Shown one piece after another: positions 1 to 10,860 of a stretch of DNA of 64,000 nt; within the stretch, counting starts at the first letter, position 1, and every line of letters begins with the position of its first letter. The notes under the pieces were generated by a model that did not search any database, was not told the DNA's origin, and saw only the letters and a list, made by a program, of their open reading frames with translations. The stretch is from Fratercula arctica (lineage: Eukaryota > Chordata > Aves > Charadriiformes > Alcidae): contig CANTUZ010000002.1 of the NCBI GenBank assembly GCA_947846985.1, forward strand, positions 153,941,889 through 154,005,888, in the 5' to 3' direction. A program made the translations under genes and the position numbers.

Positions 1-542
1 GCTTGTCACTGGCAGAGCCCTGCGTAACTGCATTAGTCTGGTTCGCTTTTCAATTAACTGTCAGTCTGTGACCAGCCGAAGCCTTGAAAGAATTGATTGA
101 AAGCCTCGCAGTCAAATGGTATCAATCTGGAACCAAGGAGGAGATATTTGAATTCAAAACCCACAGAAACAGGAATCAGAATGGAAAAAAAAAGATCTAA
201 CACCACAAGTTAAACGTAACCGAAAAGGATGTTAAACTTTGATAGACGGATTCAAGCAACAGGATTTGTGGTTGCAGTTTTCTACATGGTTTTTTCCTGT
301 CAGAAGGCAGAAGGGTGAACTCATCTATTAGAAATACATATAAGATTGTGCATACAGTAACGAATTTTGCATTTCTTCAGAGAAAATAAACTTCCCAAGA
401 TAAATGTTATTTAAAGAAACCTATTGAAAAATACTAAAGGATATAATGAAGTCTTTATTAACAGTTAACAAGGGAGAGACTCAAGGCAAACTTGCATCCG
501 TCTCCCCCTCACTGCTGTAAGTCTGGCAGTCTTTAATGCTGT

Positions 543-655
543 TACACAACCACCCTGTGAGGAAGAAAAGAAAGACTATTCCTCATTTTATTCATGCACA
601 GAAGGAGAAGTGACTCCCTTTCAAACAGAGAGTGAAGCTGTAGGCTATAGATCTT
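543..655 (-). repeat. MIR-like (CORE-SINE) relic
   Basis: The plus strand reads as a decayed reverse complement of the MIR core. It has 'ccaccctgtgaggaag', then 'cctcattttattcatg', then 'cacagaaggagaagtgactc', in the order expected for the CCCTGTGAGGTA / CCCCATTTTACAGATG / CAGAGAGGTTAAGTGACT blocks. Copies of this age are short and heavily mutated in birds, so the ends are approximate. A chance resemblance is possible. Confidence 0.45.
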
Positions 656-722
656 GCTCTTCTCTCTCCCAAAACCGTCTCCCTTTCCTTTGCCAGTTCT
701 GATGATCATCAGACCCTTTCCT

Positions 723-815
723 GAACCAGTTCAACTCATGAAACCAGCAGAGAACTAACTTGCAAAAAAATAAGTGTGCATACTTTTCTGCTGGTTTCGT
801 GAGTTGAATTGGCTC
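723..815. repeat. Inverted repeat with 28-bp arms
   Basis: The arms are 723-750 and 788-815, separated by 37 bases. The reverse complement of the right arm matches the left arm at 25 of 28 positions, and both contain the core 'gaaaccagcag' or its one-base variant. In plus-strand RNA two of the three mismatches become G-U pairs, leaving one A-C mismatch. It could be the relic of a small inverted-repeat transposon, a hairpin RNA, or chance. No target duplication is obvious outside the arms. Confidence 0.7.
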
Positions 816-1421
816 AACCAAATGTCAGTTGAGTACCAAAGCATATAAAGAAAAGATGAAAGCCCCATGTGCAGGAAGCACAGTTAAGAAAAGAGGGAAT
901 GGGTCTTCCATTTTTTGGCATCAGTGGGCTGCTGGATCAGCTCAGCTGTAACAAGTCAGCAATTTCACTGGGAGACAATAACAGAGGAGGGAACTGAATC
1001 TGGTTTGTGCCCTCAGCATGCAGCCATCCTACATTTCATATTAGTTATGGCTGAGGATTGACCTCTCGTGGTGTGAGAAGGATGTTTTATGGTCTGAGCT
1101 TGCAGGTTTTGACTGGTAGCTGGAAGATTCATAGGCACTATTTCTTCATGTGCATGAAAACATACATGAGAGAAGATCCTACTCAGTCCCGAGCAAAAGG
1201 GAAATATGCATTTCTGAGAAGAACAGGAAAATTTAGTCAAACACTAAATGTTACTCAGCAGCTACTTATTGTCAATGGCTATTTTACACCCTAGAGAGAA
1301 AGAAGGCCTTTCTCAAAAAGCTCAGCTCCTTCATTAGGGTGGTGATTACCTGAAACATTGGAGATGCTGAATTTTATATATTTTTGAGCATTATTCCAGT
1401 ACGGCACATTAGTGTCTGACA

Positions 1422-1448
1422 CCCCCCCCCCTCCCCCCCCCCCCCCCC
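1422..1448. repeat. Poly-C tract
   Basis: There are 26 cytosines interrupted by a single T at 1432. The complementary strand is a long G run that could form quadruplex structures. The exact length may be an assembly or polymerase artefact. Confidence 0.9.
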
Positions 1449-1710
1449 GGAATCAATTTTGTTGGCACAAGTGACATGGTGGCAAACAAGGAGCCAGAAG
1501 CCAGGCTCTTAATCTGACTTTTCCAAAGTAGCCAAAATATCATGTAATGACACACAAAGAAAATCACACAGAAAACCAAACACATCCCAAACAAAAAGTC
1601 AAGCAAAGCTAAGAGGAAACTGAACTTCACAATCCCATTGTTTAACTTAAAAAAAAAATGGGGAAACCTTATCAAACTGTCCAAGAACTCTTAAAAAAGT
1701 TACAAAGCAG

Positions 1711-1730
1711 AAAAAAAAAAAAAAAAAAAA
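1711..1730. repeat. Poly-A tract
   Basis: Twenty consecutive adenines. I see no retroposed gene body or target duplication around it, so I treat it as simple sequence. Confidence 0.9.
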
Positions 1731-4653
1731 GAAGACACAAACCAGTGTAACCCATCCAAATCACCTTTGAAAAAAACAATCCATGGAATGCAGCTTTCCT
1801 GCCCAAAACCACACAGTGAAGGGGTTGTTTCAGTTTTCCTCATTTTACCAAACTTATGTCTTGGAGCCCGGTTTTCTAGCCTTTTGTGTCATGCCTGTAG
1901 CATAACAGCACTTGGTAACAATATCACGTGCACCCTATTATTATAATCATTAGCCCTTTCAATTAAGCCTCAATGGCTTTAAAAGAGAAACTGCTTGCTT
2001 TCTTCACTGCTTTCTATTATGTTTCCTCTTACTTTCTGCATGAAAATAGCTGTACATTGCAGCTTCAAAATTGCTGGTCTTCTGCCCTTTCAGACTTCCC
2101 TTTCCTGTTCCGCAGCACTGTGCATCCTTTCCCCAGAGCCTGCCTCGCTGGGGGATTTGAGTGCACTTTCCTGGGCTGTGGTTTAGCCACACTCAGAGAA
2201 GCTGGGGGGGAAAGATGGAGTAGCAGGAGGATACAAGGTTCAAACCCCCCTGCATTACCAGGGTCCTCTAGTTAGTGCAAAGCAGTTGCCAGTTTATACC
2301 TGGACTAAGCAGAGCTGGACACAGCAGCCAGATTCCTTTTCCAACAAACCAGGCATTGCGAGAATGCACACCACGATGCTCAGATGAGGATTTGCCAGCT
2401 GTATGCAAACCAGGGTATCTCACATCCTTTCAGGGGCTCATCTAATCTACTGGAACAGAACTTTACCCCCTCGCTGTCTGCAAACGATCACAAAGGAGAT
2501 GTAGCCAATGTCTGGCTCCAAAACCTTTTGGATCTAGTCCCATATCCATAGTCTTACTAGAATCCTCTTTACTACTTCGTAAAGGATACTTGCTTGGATG
2601 AAAAGCAGAAGCTGCATTTTCCCTTTTGCCCACTGGGAGAAGCCTAGGCAACATGTTCCATTCAGATCTATTCATTTTCATCTTGACCTGAATCATGGGG
2701 ATCGAGTATCATCTCACATGGAGTCCTATAAACCAGGAGCAACTTCAGTAAGGCCAATAGGGTATCAATATATGGCCAAGTGCTTTTCCCTCTAATGCAG
2801 TAGGGCAATGAAAGTCCCTTAAGGCAATGGGGCGTCATCTCACAAGGAGACAATACTCAGCCATACTTAAAAGGATTTTTACACCTTTTCTTTTCACCAA
2901 TAGAGACATACAAAACAGTCATAATGAGGCATAATATTGCTCTATGCTTCTGTGATTATTTATTTCTCAAATAAAAGATGAGCAGGCAGCTTTCTGTCAT
3001 TGTGTGGCCAAGCAGCACAGAGTGGCCACAGCTGTACTATACAGCACTTTTCCCTGTGTGGCCCTAAAATGTAAATGTTGTCTTTAGGGTTTTTTTCCTA
3101 GCTCACAGTGCATGAACTCATGTAACATTTTCATAACATGAAACTACGAACGTGTGTTACCTTCCTTCAGTGCAACAGGAGGATTGGCAGGTGCAAAGAA
3201 AACTGTGATAGTCCCCAAGGGTATAGGGGGTCAAACTCATGGCAGTCATGTCTTTGCTGCCTATTAGAAAATTTGGAGCATATTCTATACCCCAAGTGTT
3301 GCCTGAGACAGTGCTATTTGGCATATTTCCAGATCATGCCACACAGCATGCTAGTGCTTAAACATTACTGATCAACTCTCCCATGCTGTCCCTTCCCTAG
3401 CCATTTTTTACTCACTAGTAGTGCAGCTCTACTTGATTTTACAGAGGCATTAAACCAGTAATGGAGCACAACTTGACCATCTGTACTTTACTTGCTGGCT
3501 GAAGGACAATTGGTGAAGAGCTTCAAGAGTAATAGAGGAAAGATGCTTGGTATGGAGAAAATTACAAGTGTACCTTGTTTATCAGTCTTTGACAAGCCAC
3601 GACTCAAATACACACGTCAAATGATAAACTGAGTGAAAAGATGCTCCCTTTCTCAGGACTTCTTTTTCCTTCTGATAAATGATAGCTACACTTCATTGTC
3701 TAAAGTGTTTATAGCACTGTTCAAAATTAAAACCACAGTAGCAGCTGAAGGACTTCATGTGCTAATATAAATGTCCCTACTGTTTGCAGTCTATGTTCCC
3801 TTCCTGTGCAGAATATAACCTAGAAGAAGGTGATCATTTTAGGCCTTATTATGACGGTAGACAGGTGCAGCACCACTGTGCCTTGCTCACAGATGACAGA
3901 AGCCAAATAGGGAAGAGAAACAGAACAGAAGGCAAAATTAGATCACAAACGTAACCTAAAAAATTCTAAGACAGGAAATAAAAAAGCATGTTAAGGTATT
4001 CAATTTGCTTGAAAGATGTTGATATGTTCCACACCATCTATTAAAATATGCCTTTTCCTCCCCTTTCTTCCCACCATACTGAAGGTACTGCAGCCACCCA
4101 GACCAATAGCAATGCAATTTAGACAGAAGTAACCTTTATGAACCCCACAACTACAACCTCCCAACGCGGGCACTTCAGAGGCGCTGAATGAATCATTTCC
4201 CACAGATGAGAGACAAGAAGTCAGTCCAGATGGATGGACTGAGCAGCACCAAAGTGATATCAGCTTGACAAGCAAAAGTGGCAGTATATCATATGTCAAA
4301 TTGCTTTTGAAAGTTTTGTAGGTTTTACAGGGGAGGTTTTATGCTGTCTTTTCATACTGGCTGTTGCGTGACATTTTAAAGAGAGGGACTCAAAGCTGTA
4401 ATCCCTTTCTCAGAACAACAGGACATGTTTTAGCAGAAAGAGCTGCCTGCTACCTGCCAGCTCCCTCCACCAGCCTCCTGGGCTCAATTCAGCCATCAGT
4501 TCACCTACGGGTCTAATCCTTGTTTCCCACAATATCTTTAGTAGGTGGTTCTCTCTTCCTATCAAATAGTTCTTTGTCCCAAGAATCCAGATGACTACAG
4601 AGCTTTATCAACCTTCCAGGACAACAGCAAGGGAGGTCACAGACTTTCTAAGT

Positions 4654-4679
4654 CTTTTCCATATTTATATATGGAAAAG
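4654..4679. repeat. Hairpin with a nearby repeated arm
   Basis: Positions 4654-4664 and 4669-4679 are a perfect 11-bp inverted repeat (arm 'cttttccatat') around a 4-base loop. The motif 'tcttttccatattt' occurs again at 4753-4766, where it forms a second small inverted repeat with 'atggaaaa' at 4741-4748. The intervening DNA is very AT-rich. It is probably slippage or simple-sequence evolution. Confidence 0.6.
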
Positions 4680-7600
4680 GTATGGCATTTTATTATTATT
4701 TTTATTCTTTATTTAGATAAAATTTATGTTATTTCTATTTATGGAAAAAAAATCTTTTCCATATTTGGAGAAATAGTACTGATCCCATCAACTGGTTTGT
4801 GAAGCAAACATTCCTTGGCCTTTCTGCCACATATTGATTCACCCTTTTAGCAGTAAACTGCTTTGAACACAACCCTAAGAAGCTTCTGCGTCCTAATATC
4901 TCCTGAGAGGGTCTTGGGAAGGTGCAATCTCTTCAGCCATTGCTCAGGACTCTTAGCATGGTCCATTATCATGGTTGAATGAGAAATATTCCTATCTTCT
5001 CTTTATTCCCCTTTGGACATAGGTCTGAGGGAAGGTAAAAGCCAGTGCTCTTCACACACTGTGACTTTTATGCTAATTGCACAAGGAAGGACTCAAAGGC
5101 CTTTCATAACCCAAGACAGACCCTTGCTGAGACACCGTGGCTTTGATTCCTTACTTTCCAGTCTAATTTCAGAATGCTCAATAGTCACCCCAAGAGGGAC
5201 TCCACCTTTGAACATCGCCTTTCTGTTCCTACTTAGCTCTTTTTATGCCACATGTATTTCAAAAAATCTTGTGTCTTGAGCAACAAGAGTTTCTTCCCCA
5301 GCAGGTACTCTAATGTGATACGTTTTTTTATGTCACTGATGAATTTAGCCTCGTGTATCAGACCCCCGTATTAACTACTTGGTCCTTTTTCTCAGTTCCA
5401 GACAAATTCATTCCACTAATTGTGAAAGGGTCATTTCCCTAATTATACCATTTTACCCTTGTTGCCCACACCACACCTCCAGAGTTTAGCAATTAGTACA
5501 AACTGGAGAGTACAGATGAATCACCAATAAGTTCAATAGCTGCCTGAATTTCTTCATTTGACTTTCAAGAGAGGGGTTTTTTTTGCTCATACTACACCAC
5601 CAGACCTGCAAACTGCTCTTCAGCACAAACACTGCTCCATGCAATGCTCAGTTTCCCTGTCAGACCACAGGCAGCTGGGTCTTGTTCGTGTAGGCTGTCC
5701 CCATTTTCACCTTGGGTTGCATGCTGCACCAGAATAGAAAACATGAGTCAGAAAGGGTAAGGGTTAAACTGCTAAAAACAAAAGAGGAGAAAATTCATTC
5801 AGAAAACTGTGGTTTGTAATGGGTGAGAGGAAGTACTGTACAATTTCTTGTAAAGTCACAATGGCCAGCTCATCAAAGGAAACCCCTCCTATCAGAGGCT
5901 TGCACAATGCTTCCTGAAGTCTGAACGGCTGCCAAGCCATGACCATGCAGTTAAAGGAGTGCAACAAAGAACCTCAAATCAAGCGCACATTTCCATCTTC
6001 CTGTCCAGTTAACTCCCAATCTTTTTTGTTTTTCTTCCCTTTGCATTAATTATTTTATAACAACATAAGCTTTCTTAGTGATTTTCCTCTTTTTCACATT
6101 ATTCCTCTGGCTTTCTTACAAGCTGGAATGAGACCTTCTCTACCTAGTCACTCACTGATTTGGAAAGCGGGGTCCTGCAGCAGCTGCCCCATTCTCTCAG
6201 CTGGGCTGCATGCTCCCATTGCTTACTTCGGGGACTGGCACTCACCAGATCCCCAATCCATGACCTCATCAACTCACTAGCCTGCTCAAAAATACCCCAG
6301 CATAAAACCCAGCAGCTTTCTGATGGGTCAGCCCACAGAGATGGTACTAAACATCAGGGCTGAGGTGGGACCATGCAGCCAGAGGCCAGAGATGGATGGC
6401 CACAAAATCTCTCCCTTCTGGTTGTGAGAAACCAGTAATTTGGCTCAGCTCTTTAGGAAACCGCAGCTTCAGCATGTCTGTGATAGATGCTCGTCCTAGA
6501 TTACGGTGTGCTAATGTCAGCACACTGTTTACATACATGCATTTAGGAAAAGGCTGACTTTGTACGCTCAGAGATGGAGACTTCTGGGATTTCTATCTTG
6601 GTAGAATTTGTGGAATAATCATTTTAAATTGGTTCTTCAGACCTCTGATTTCTTCAACTTCCCCTTAAAACCATTTTCTACCACAGAGCTCCCCAAAAAA
6701 GCCGGTGTTGATCTCTCTTGACTGTAATTTGCCCTGAATGACCAGAGTTGCACAGCCCTCTCTGATTTAACCCATGTTGGCTCCTCATTGACTTTTTTTA
6801 TTACTGTAAACTCTCTGGAGTAAGAATGGTCAATTTCAAGTTATATGCATGGTATCCCATGATTTACGACTTTACCATGAAAAATCAAGTCCCAGAAATG
6901 AAGTTACAGGGCAAAGTGTCCCTCCCATGCCCTTTCTCCAAAGCTTGTGTTTTCCTCACCTAGTTGTTTAAATATGTTCAGAGATGACGTTGCCATAACT
7001 TCCCCTACTCATCCATTCCAAGCCTTTGCTATTCTGACCATGAGACTGTCCCACAACATCCAGTGTGCCTAATGTACAGCTTAATTTCCTGTTGCTGAAT
7101 TTATGCCAGTCAGCTCTTGTCCTGTCTTCCACAGACATGGAAAATGCAATTTCTTTCCTCCTTGTAGCAGTCGCTACATAACCTCGGTTTTCTTTAGGGT
7201 TAAAGCCCCAGTTGTCTCAAACTTCTTTTGCAAGTTCATGTTTTCTAGATCTTCAGCTGTGAACAATGTATATTTTCACAGCTTTTTGCTGGAAGCTTGA
7301 CAATTAGTCTATCACTTTCTGAATGTGCTGTCAAGATGGACACAACACTTCCACAGTTACCTGGAGGTTCAGTAGATAGAATAGTTGTCATAGATCCTAA
7401 TAAGAAAGATGAACCTTATCTTTCTTTTCTTTCCCCAACTGCAGATGAGGAAGCAGCCTAGCTCCAAGATATTTTTTTTGCAAAATTGTGGCCTGATTCG
7501 TTATTTCCCTCAATGTATGCACATGTTTCTATATGTATGCAGTAGAATTGCTGAAAGATGACTCCAAAGTGCAAAACTCAGCACTTCTCCATTTTAAATA

Positions 7601-8379
7601 GCACCCTATTTACTTTGGCAAGATCCTTTTGAACTTAATTCTTGTTCTCCATCATACCTGTAGCCTCTCCTAGCAACTGGGATTGGAGATTTAGTAAGTA
7701 TATTTTATTGCAGAAGACATACATGTCAACAGTCCAAGATTGAGAATAGCCCCTTGTAGAACCACGCTTAGTACAGACTTGTTTAGAAATGACTCACAAA
7801 TAACTGTTTTCTGAAAACAGTTTTCCAGATAGTTTTGCTTAAACCTTACTCTAATTCTACCTTGAACTATCTATATAGTATCTATCTTCTATTTTCTTGT
7901 CCTCTTTCACTTATAGAAAAGGCATATGAGTCAGAATAAAAAGCCTTACTAGAAAATTAGAATATATACTGCTTTGCCCTTATTCCCAAAGTGCCTTACT
8001 CAGATAGAAGAAATCCAAAACGCTTTGATAAGTTTTGTCCAGTTTTATTTCCCTTTCAGTTCCTGCAAGATACAGCACAGTTAATTCCCAAAAGGAAGTG
8101 TAAGTGTCCCCAAATTGCTTGAAAGATGTACAGAAATATCAATACACTCAATGAGTGCTTTTCATGAGACTATTTCACACACTTCACAAGCGTATCCAAA
8201 CGAAGCAGAAAGCCATATAACTTGTATGCTGCCAGTACTCCCAGGCTTTTCCATGACTCATCCTAAAGCTAACTTATGGTCGGCCCTCTGCTGAGTTATT
8301 TTTAGCTTTTATCAACTCATGCAATTTCTTCCTGCAAGCTGAGCAAATTTCTTCAAAGTCTCCTCAGAGCAGAGGTTGC

Positions 8380-8404
8380 AAAAAAAAAAAAAAAAAAAAA
8401 AAAA
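8380..8404. repeat. Poly-A tract
   Basis: Twenty-five adenines in a row, followed by 'ggaagcgtc'. No transcript-like body is visible upstream, so a processed pseudogene is not supported. Confidence 0.9.
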
Positions 8405-8484
8405 GGAAGCGTCAAAATTGCATAGGAGATACTCTTTAACAACAGAGAACGGTGTGGGGGTATCAAGAGATGTTGTGTGTTATA

Positions 8485-8513
8485 TGTTACCCCTAATGGT
8501 TTTAGGGGTAACA
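8485..8513. repeat. Perfect 12-bp stem, 5-base loop
   Basis: The left arm 'tgttacccctaa' (8485-8496) is exactly complementary to 8502-8513, leaving the loop 'tggtt'. It would form a stable small hairpin in RNA or cruciform in DNA. There is no T run after it and this is a vertebrate sequence, so a bacterial terminator reading does not apply. Confidence 0.65.
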
Positions 8514-8945
8514 CTTCAGGTGCTGAGCTCTTTTGGGGTGTTTGTTTTTTTTTTTAATTTCCAATGGAAATCAGTGGAATCTGGGGGATAGTTCCATGGT
8601 AGGCAACAGTCCAAATGAATGCATCAGAGTCTGGTCTTGATTTAAAAAATAAAAATACAATCCTGATTAGATTCTGAATCAGTGTCTTCACTGATTTGAA
8701 CTAAAACAATTGACATGCAATTATTCTTGCATGCTATCAAGGTGCAGTTGCTCAGGAAGTAACGTAGAGTAATGATTGAAATAGTGCAAGTTCTTTTCTA
8801 GGCCCTAACATATATTTCCTTCATGGCTTTGGATAAATACCTTTGTCTTTTAGGCTTCCCAACTGTGATGCAGATGCTCCTTTTCTTGCAGTTCTAAACT
8901 ATTTCACTTCTAAGATTTTCTGAAGAATGGATTATATCTCTTTGT

Positions 8946-9216
8946 CAGAATAGAATATGTCAGTTGGAAGGGACCTAAAATGATCACCTAGTCCTGACCA
9001 CTTCAGGGCTAACCAAAAGTTAAAGCATGTTGTTAAGGGCATTGTCCAAAAGCCTTTTAAACACTGACAGACTTGGGGCATCGACCACCTCCCTAGGAAG
9101 CCTCTTCCAGTGTTTGACCACCCTCTTGGTAAAGAAATGCTTCCTAATGTCAAGTCTGAACCTCTCCTGATGCAACTTTGAACCATTCCCACATATTCTA
9201 TCACTGGATACCAGGG
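8946..9216 (-). mobile_element. CR1 LINE, 3' part (right flank of the nested LTR is its continuation)
   Basis: Read on the minus strand this is the 3' end of a CR1 retrotransposon. It contains the C-terminal coding tail and the short 3' UTR, with the conserved 'ggtcccttccaactgac' block just before the end. The plus strand shows typical CR1 phrases such as 'cctcttccagtgtttgacca' and 'agaaatgcttcctaatgtc'. The body is interrupted at 9216 by a solo LTR and resumes at 10353. CR1 copies are normally 5' truncated and this one stops near 10860. The reading frame is broken, so it is a dead copy. Confidence 0.9.
9212..9216. repeat. Target-site duplication, left copy
   Basis: The pentamer 'caggg' lies directly before the LTR and recurs directly after it at 10348-10352. 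Removing the LTR and one copy restores continuous CR1 sequence, so this is the duplicated insertion target. A 5-bp duplication fits class III (ERVL-like) integration in birds. Confidence 0.85.
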
Positions 9217-10347
9217 TGTGGTGGGTTGACCTTGTTTAGATGCCAGGTACCCACCAAAGCTGCTCTTTCACTCCCCTCCTCAGTTGGACAGGGGAGAGAA
9301 AATGCAACAAAAGGCTCATGGGTTGAGACAAGAACAGGGAGATCACTCACCAATTACCATCATGGGCAAAACAGACTTGACTCAGGGGAATTAATTTAAT
9401 TTATTACCAATCAAATCAGCACAGGATAATAAGAAATAAAACCAAATCTTAAAACACCTTCCCCCCACCCTTCTCTTCTTCCTGGGTTCAACTTCACTCC
9501 CAGTTTTCTCTAACTCCTCCCCGTCAGCAGCTCAGGGGGATGGGGAATGGGGTTGTGGTCAGTTCACCACATGTTGTCTCTGCCGCCCCTTCCTCCTCAC
9601 ACTCTTCCCTTGCTCTAGTGTGGGATCCTCCCACAGGAGACAGTCCTCTGTGAACTTCTTCAACGTGAGTCCTTCCCACAGGCTGCAGTTCTTCATGAAC
9701 TGCTCCAGTGTGGGTCTTTTCTGTAGGTCCTTTCCACAGGGTGCAGTCCTTCAGGAACAGACTGCTCCAGCATAGGTCCTCTATGGGGTCACAAGTCCTG
9801 CCAGCAAGCCTACTCCAACATGGGTTCCTCTCTCCATGGGTCCTGCCAGGAGCCTGCTCCAGCATGGGCTTGCCACAGGGTCAGAGTGTCCTTCGGGTAC
9901 ATCCACCTGCTGGGCGTGGGGTCCTCCATGGACTGCAGGTAGGTATCTGCTCCACTGTTAACCTCCATGCACTGCAGGGGGACAGTCCTCCTCACCATGG
10001 TCTTCACCACAGCCTGCAGGGGAATCTCTGCTCTGGCGCCTGGACCACCTTCTCCCCTTCATTCACTGACCTCAGTGTCTCCATAGTTGTTTCTCTCGTA
10101 TATTCTCACTCCTCTCTCCTGCTGCGGTTGCTATTGCACAGCAGTTTTTTCCCCTTCTTCTTAAGTGTGCTATCCCAGAAGTACTACCACCATTGCTGAT
10201 GGGCTTGGCCTTGGCCAGCAGCAGGTCTGTCTTGGAGCCAGCTGGCATTGGCTCTATCAGACATGGGGGAAGTTTCCAGCAGCTTCTCACAGAAGCCACC
10301 CCTGTAGCCACCCCACTACCAAAACCTTGCCACACAAACCCAATACA
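9217..10347 (-). mobile_element. Solo LTR of an endogenous retrovirus, inserted in CR1
   Basis: The element starts 'tgtggtgggttgac' and ends 'cccaataca', so it has TG...CA ends, and 5-bp duplications flank it. Functional orientation is minus: that strand opens 'tgtattgggtttg', carries a decayed TATA-like region near 10160 and an AATAAA signal at 9400-9405. I recognise the type as an LTR widespread in bird genomes, probably ERVL-like, though the exact family name is not certain. The middle (about 9700-9910) holds degenerate repeats of a 'ctgctccag' motif. No gag, pol or env sequence is present, so recombination between two LTRs has probably removed the interior. Open frames running through it are compositional. 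Confidence 0.88.
9400..9405 (-). promoter_or_regulatory. LTR polyadenylation signal (AATAAA)
   Basis: On the minus strand this hexamer reads AATAAA inside an AT-rich stretch of the LTR, in the expected 3' part of the element. It is a sequence match only; whether it is used is unknown. Confidence 0.5.
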
Positions 10348-10352
10348 CAGGG
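10348..10352. repeat. Target-site duplication, right copy
   Basis: The pentamer 'caggg' follows the LTR end and is identical to 9212-9216. CR1 sequence resumes immediately afterwards. Confidence 0.85.
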
Positions 10353-10860
10353 AAAAGAGATCTGCACCTCCCTCTCCACTTCCCCTCCTCAGGAAGCTGC
10401 AGGGAGCAATGAGACTGCCTGTCCGCCTCCTTTTCTCCAAAGTAGACAAACCCAAGGTCCTTAGCTGCTCCTCACAGGACATGTCTTTGAGCCCTACCAC
10501 CAGTTTTGTTGCCCTCCTCTGGATGCATTCAAGGACCTTCACATCCTTCTTAAATCATAGGGCCCAGCACTGCAGACAGTAGTCAAGTTGAGGCCACGCC
10601 AGCACTGAATACAGCGGGATAATCTCTTTTGACCACCTGGTCATTCTGTGTTTGATGCACCCAGGATGCGGTTTGCACTCTGGGCTGCCAAGGCACACTG
10701 CTGGCTCACAGGGAGCACCCCCAGATAGATCCCTTTCTGCAGGGCTGCTCTCCAGACACTCCTCTCCCAGTCTATACTTGTGCCCGGTGTTACTCTGTCC
10801 CAGGCGCAGAATCCAGCATTTGGTCTTGTTAAATTTCATGCCATTGTGTATGCCATTTGT
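10353..10860 (-). mobile_element. CR1 LINE, reverse transcriptase C-terminal part
   Basis: This continues the minus-strand CR1 split by the LTR. Translated from the minus strand it gives typical CR1 phrases after the catalytic domain: '[15 protein letters not shown]', '[10 protein letters not shown]', '[20 protein letters not shown]' and 'LECIQRRATKLVVGL'. In CR1 this region follows the FADD catalytic box, which is absent here because the copy is 5' truncated. At least one frame change separates the 10555-10839 and 10353-10542 segments. The 5' limit near 10860 is approximate. Confidence 0.9.

Larger units (their letters stand above)
1..8945. other. No gene recognised; unique-looking AT-rich DNA
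   Basis: I see no gene here. The longest open frames are about 100 codons (1973-2275 on plus, 4000-4299 on minus). They overlap other frames, lack a recognisable domain and are not bounded by convincing splice sites. The stretch holds one MIR-like relic near 543-655, a long inverted repeat at 723-815, a C tract at 1422-1448, A tracts at 1711-1730 and 8380-8404, and small hairpins near 4654 and 8485. It could be intronic or intergenic; the sequence alone does not decide. Confidence 0.6.

Noticed and set aside
2237..2270. tRNA-like 'ggttcaaaccc' block
   Set aside because: There are no matching acceptor, D or anticodon arms around it, so it is neither a tRNA gene nor a clear tRNA-derived SINE.
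9708..10199. 163-codon plus-strand frame
   Set aside because: It lies wholly inside the LTR, antisense to its functional direction, and consists of the internal repeat.
10072..10542. 156-codon minus-strand frame
   Set aside because: It reads from CR1 reverse transcriptase straight into the solo LTR, an accidental fusion produced by the insertion.
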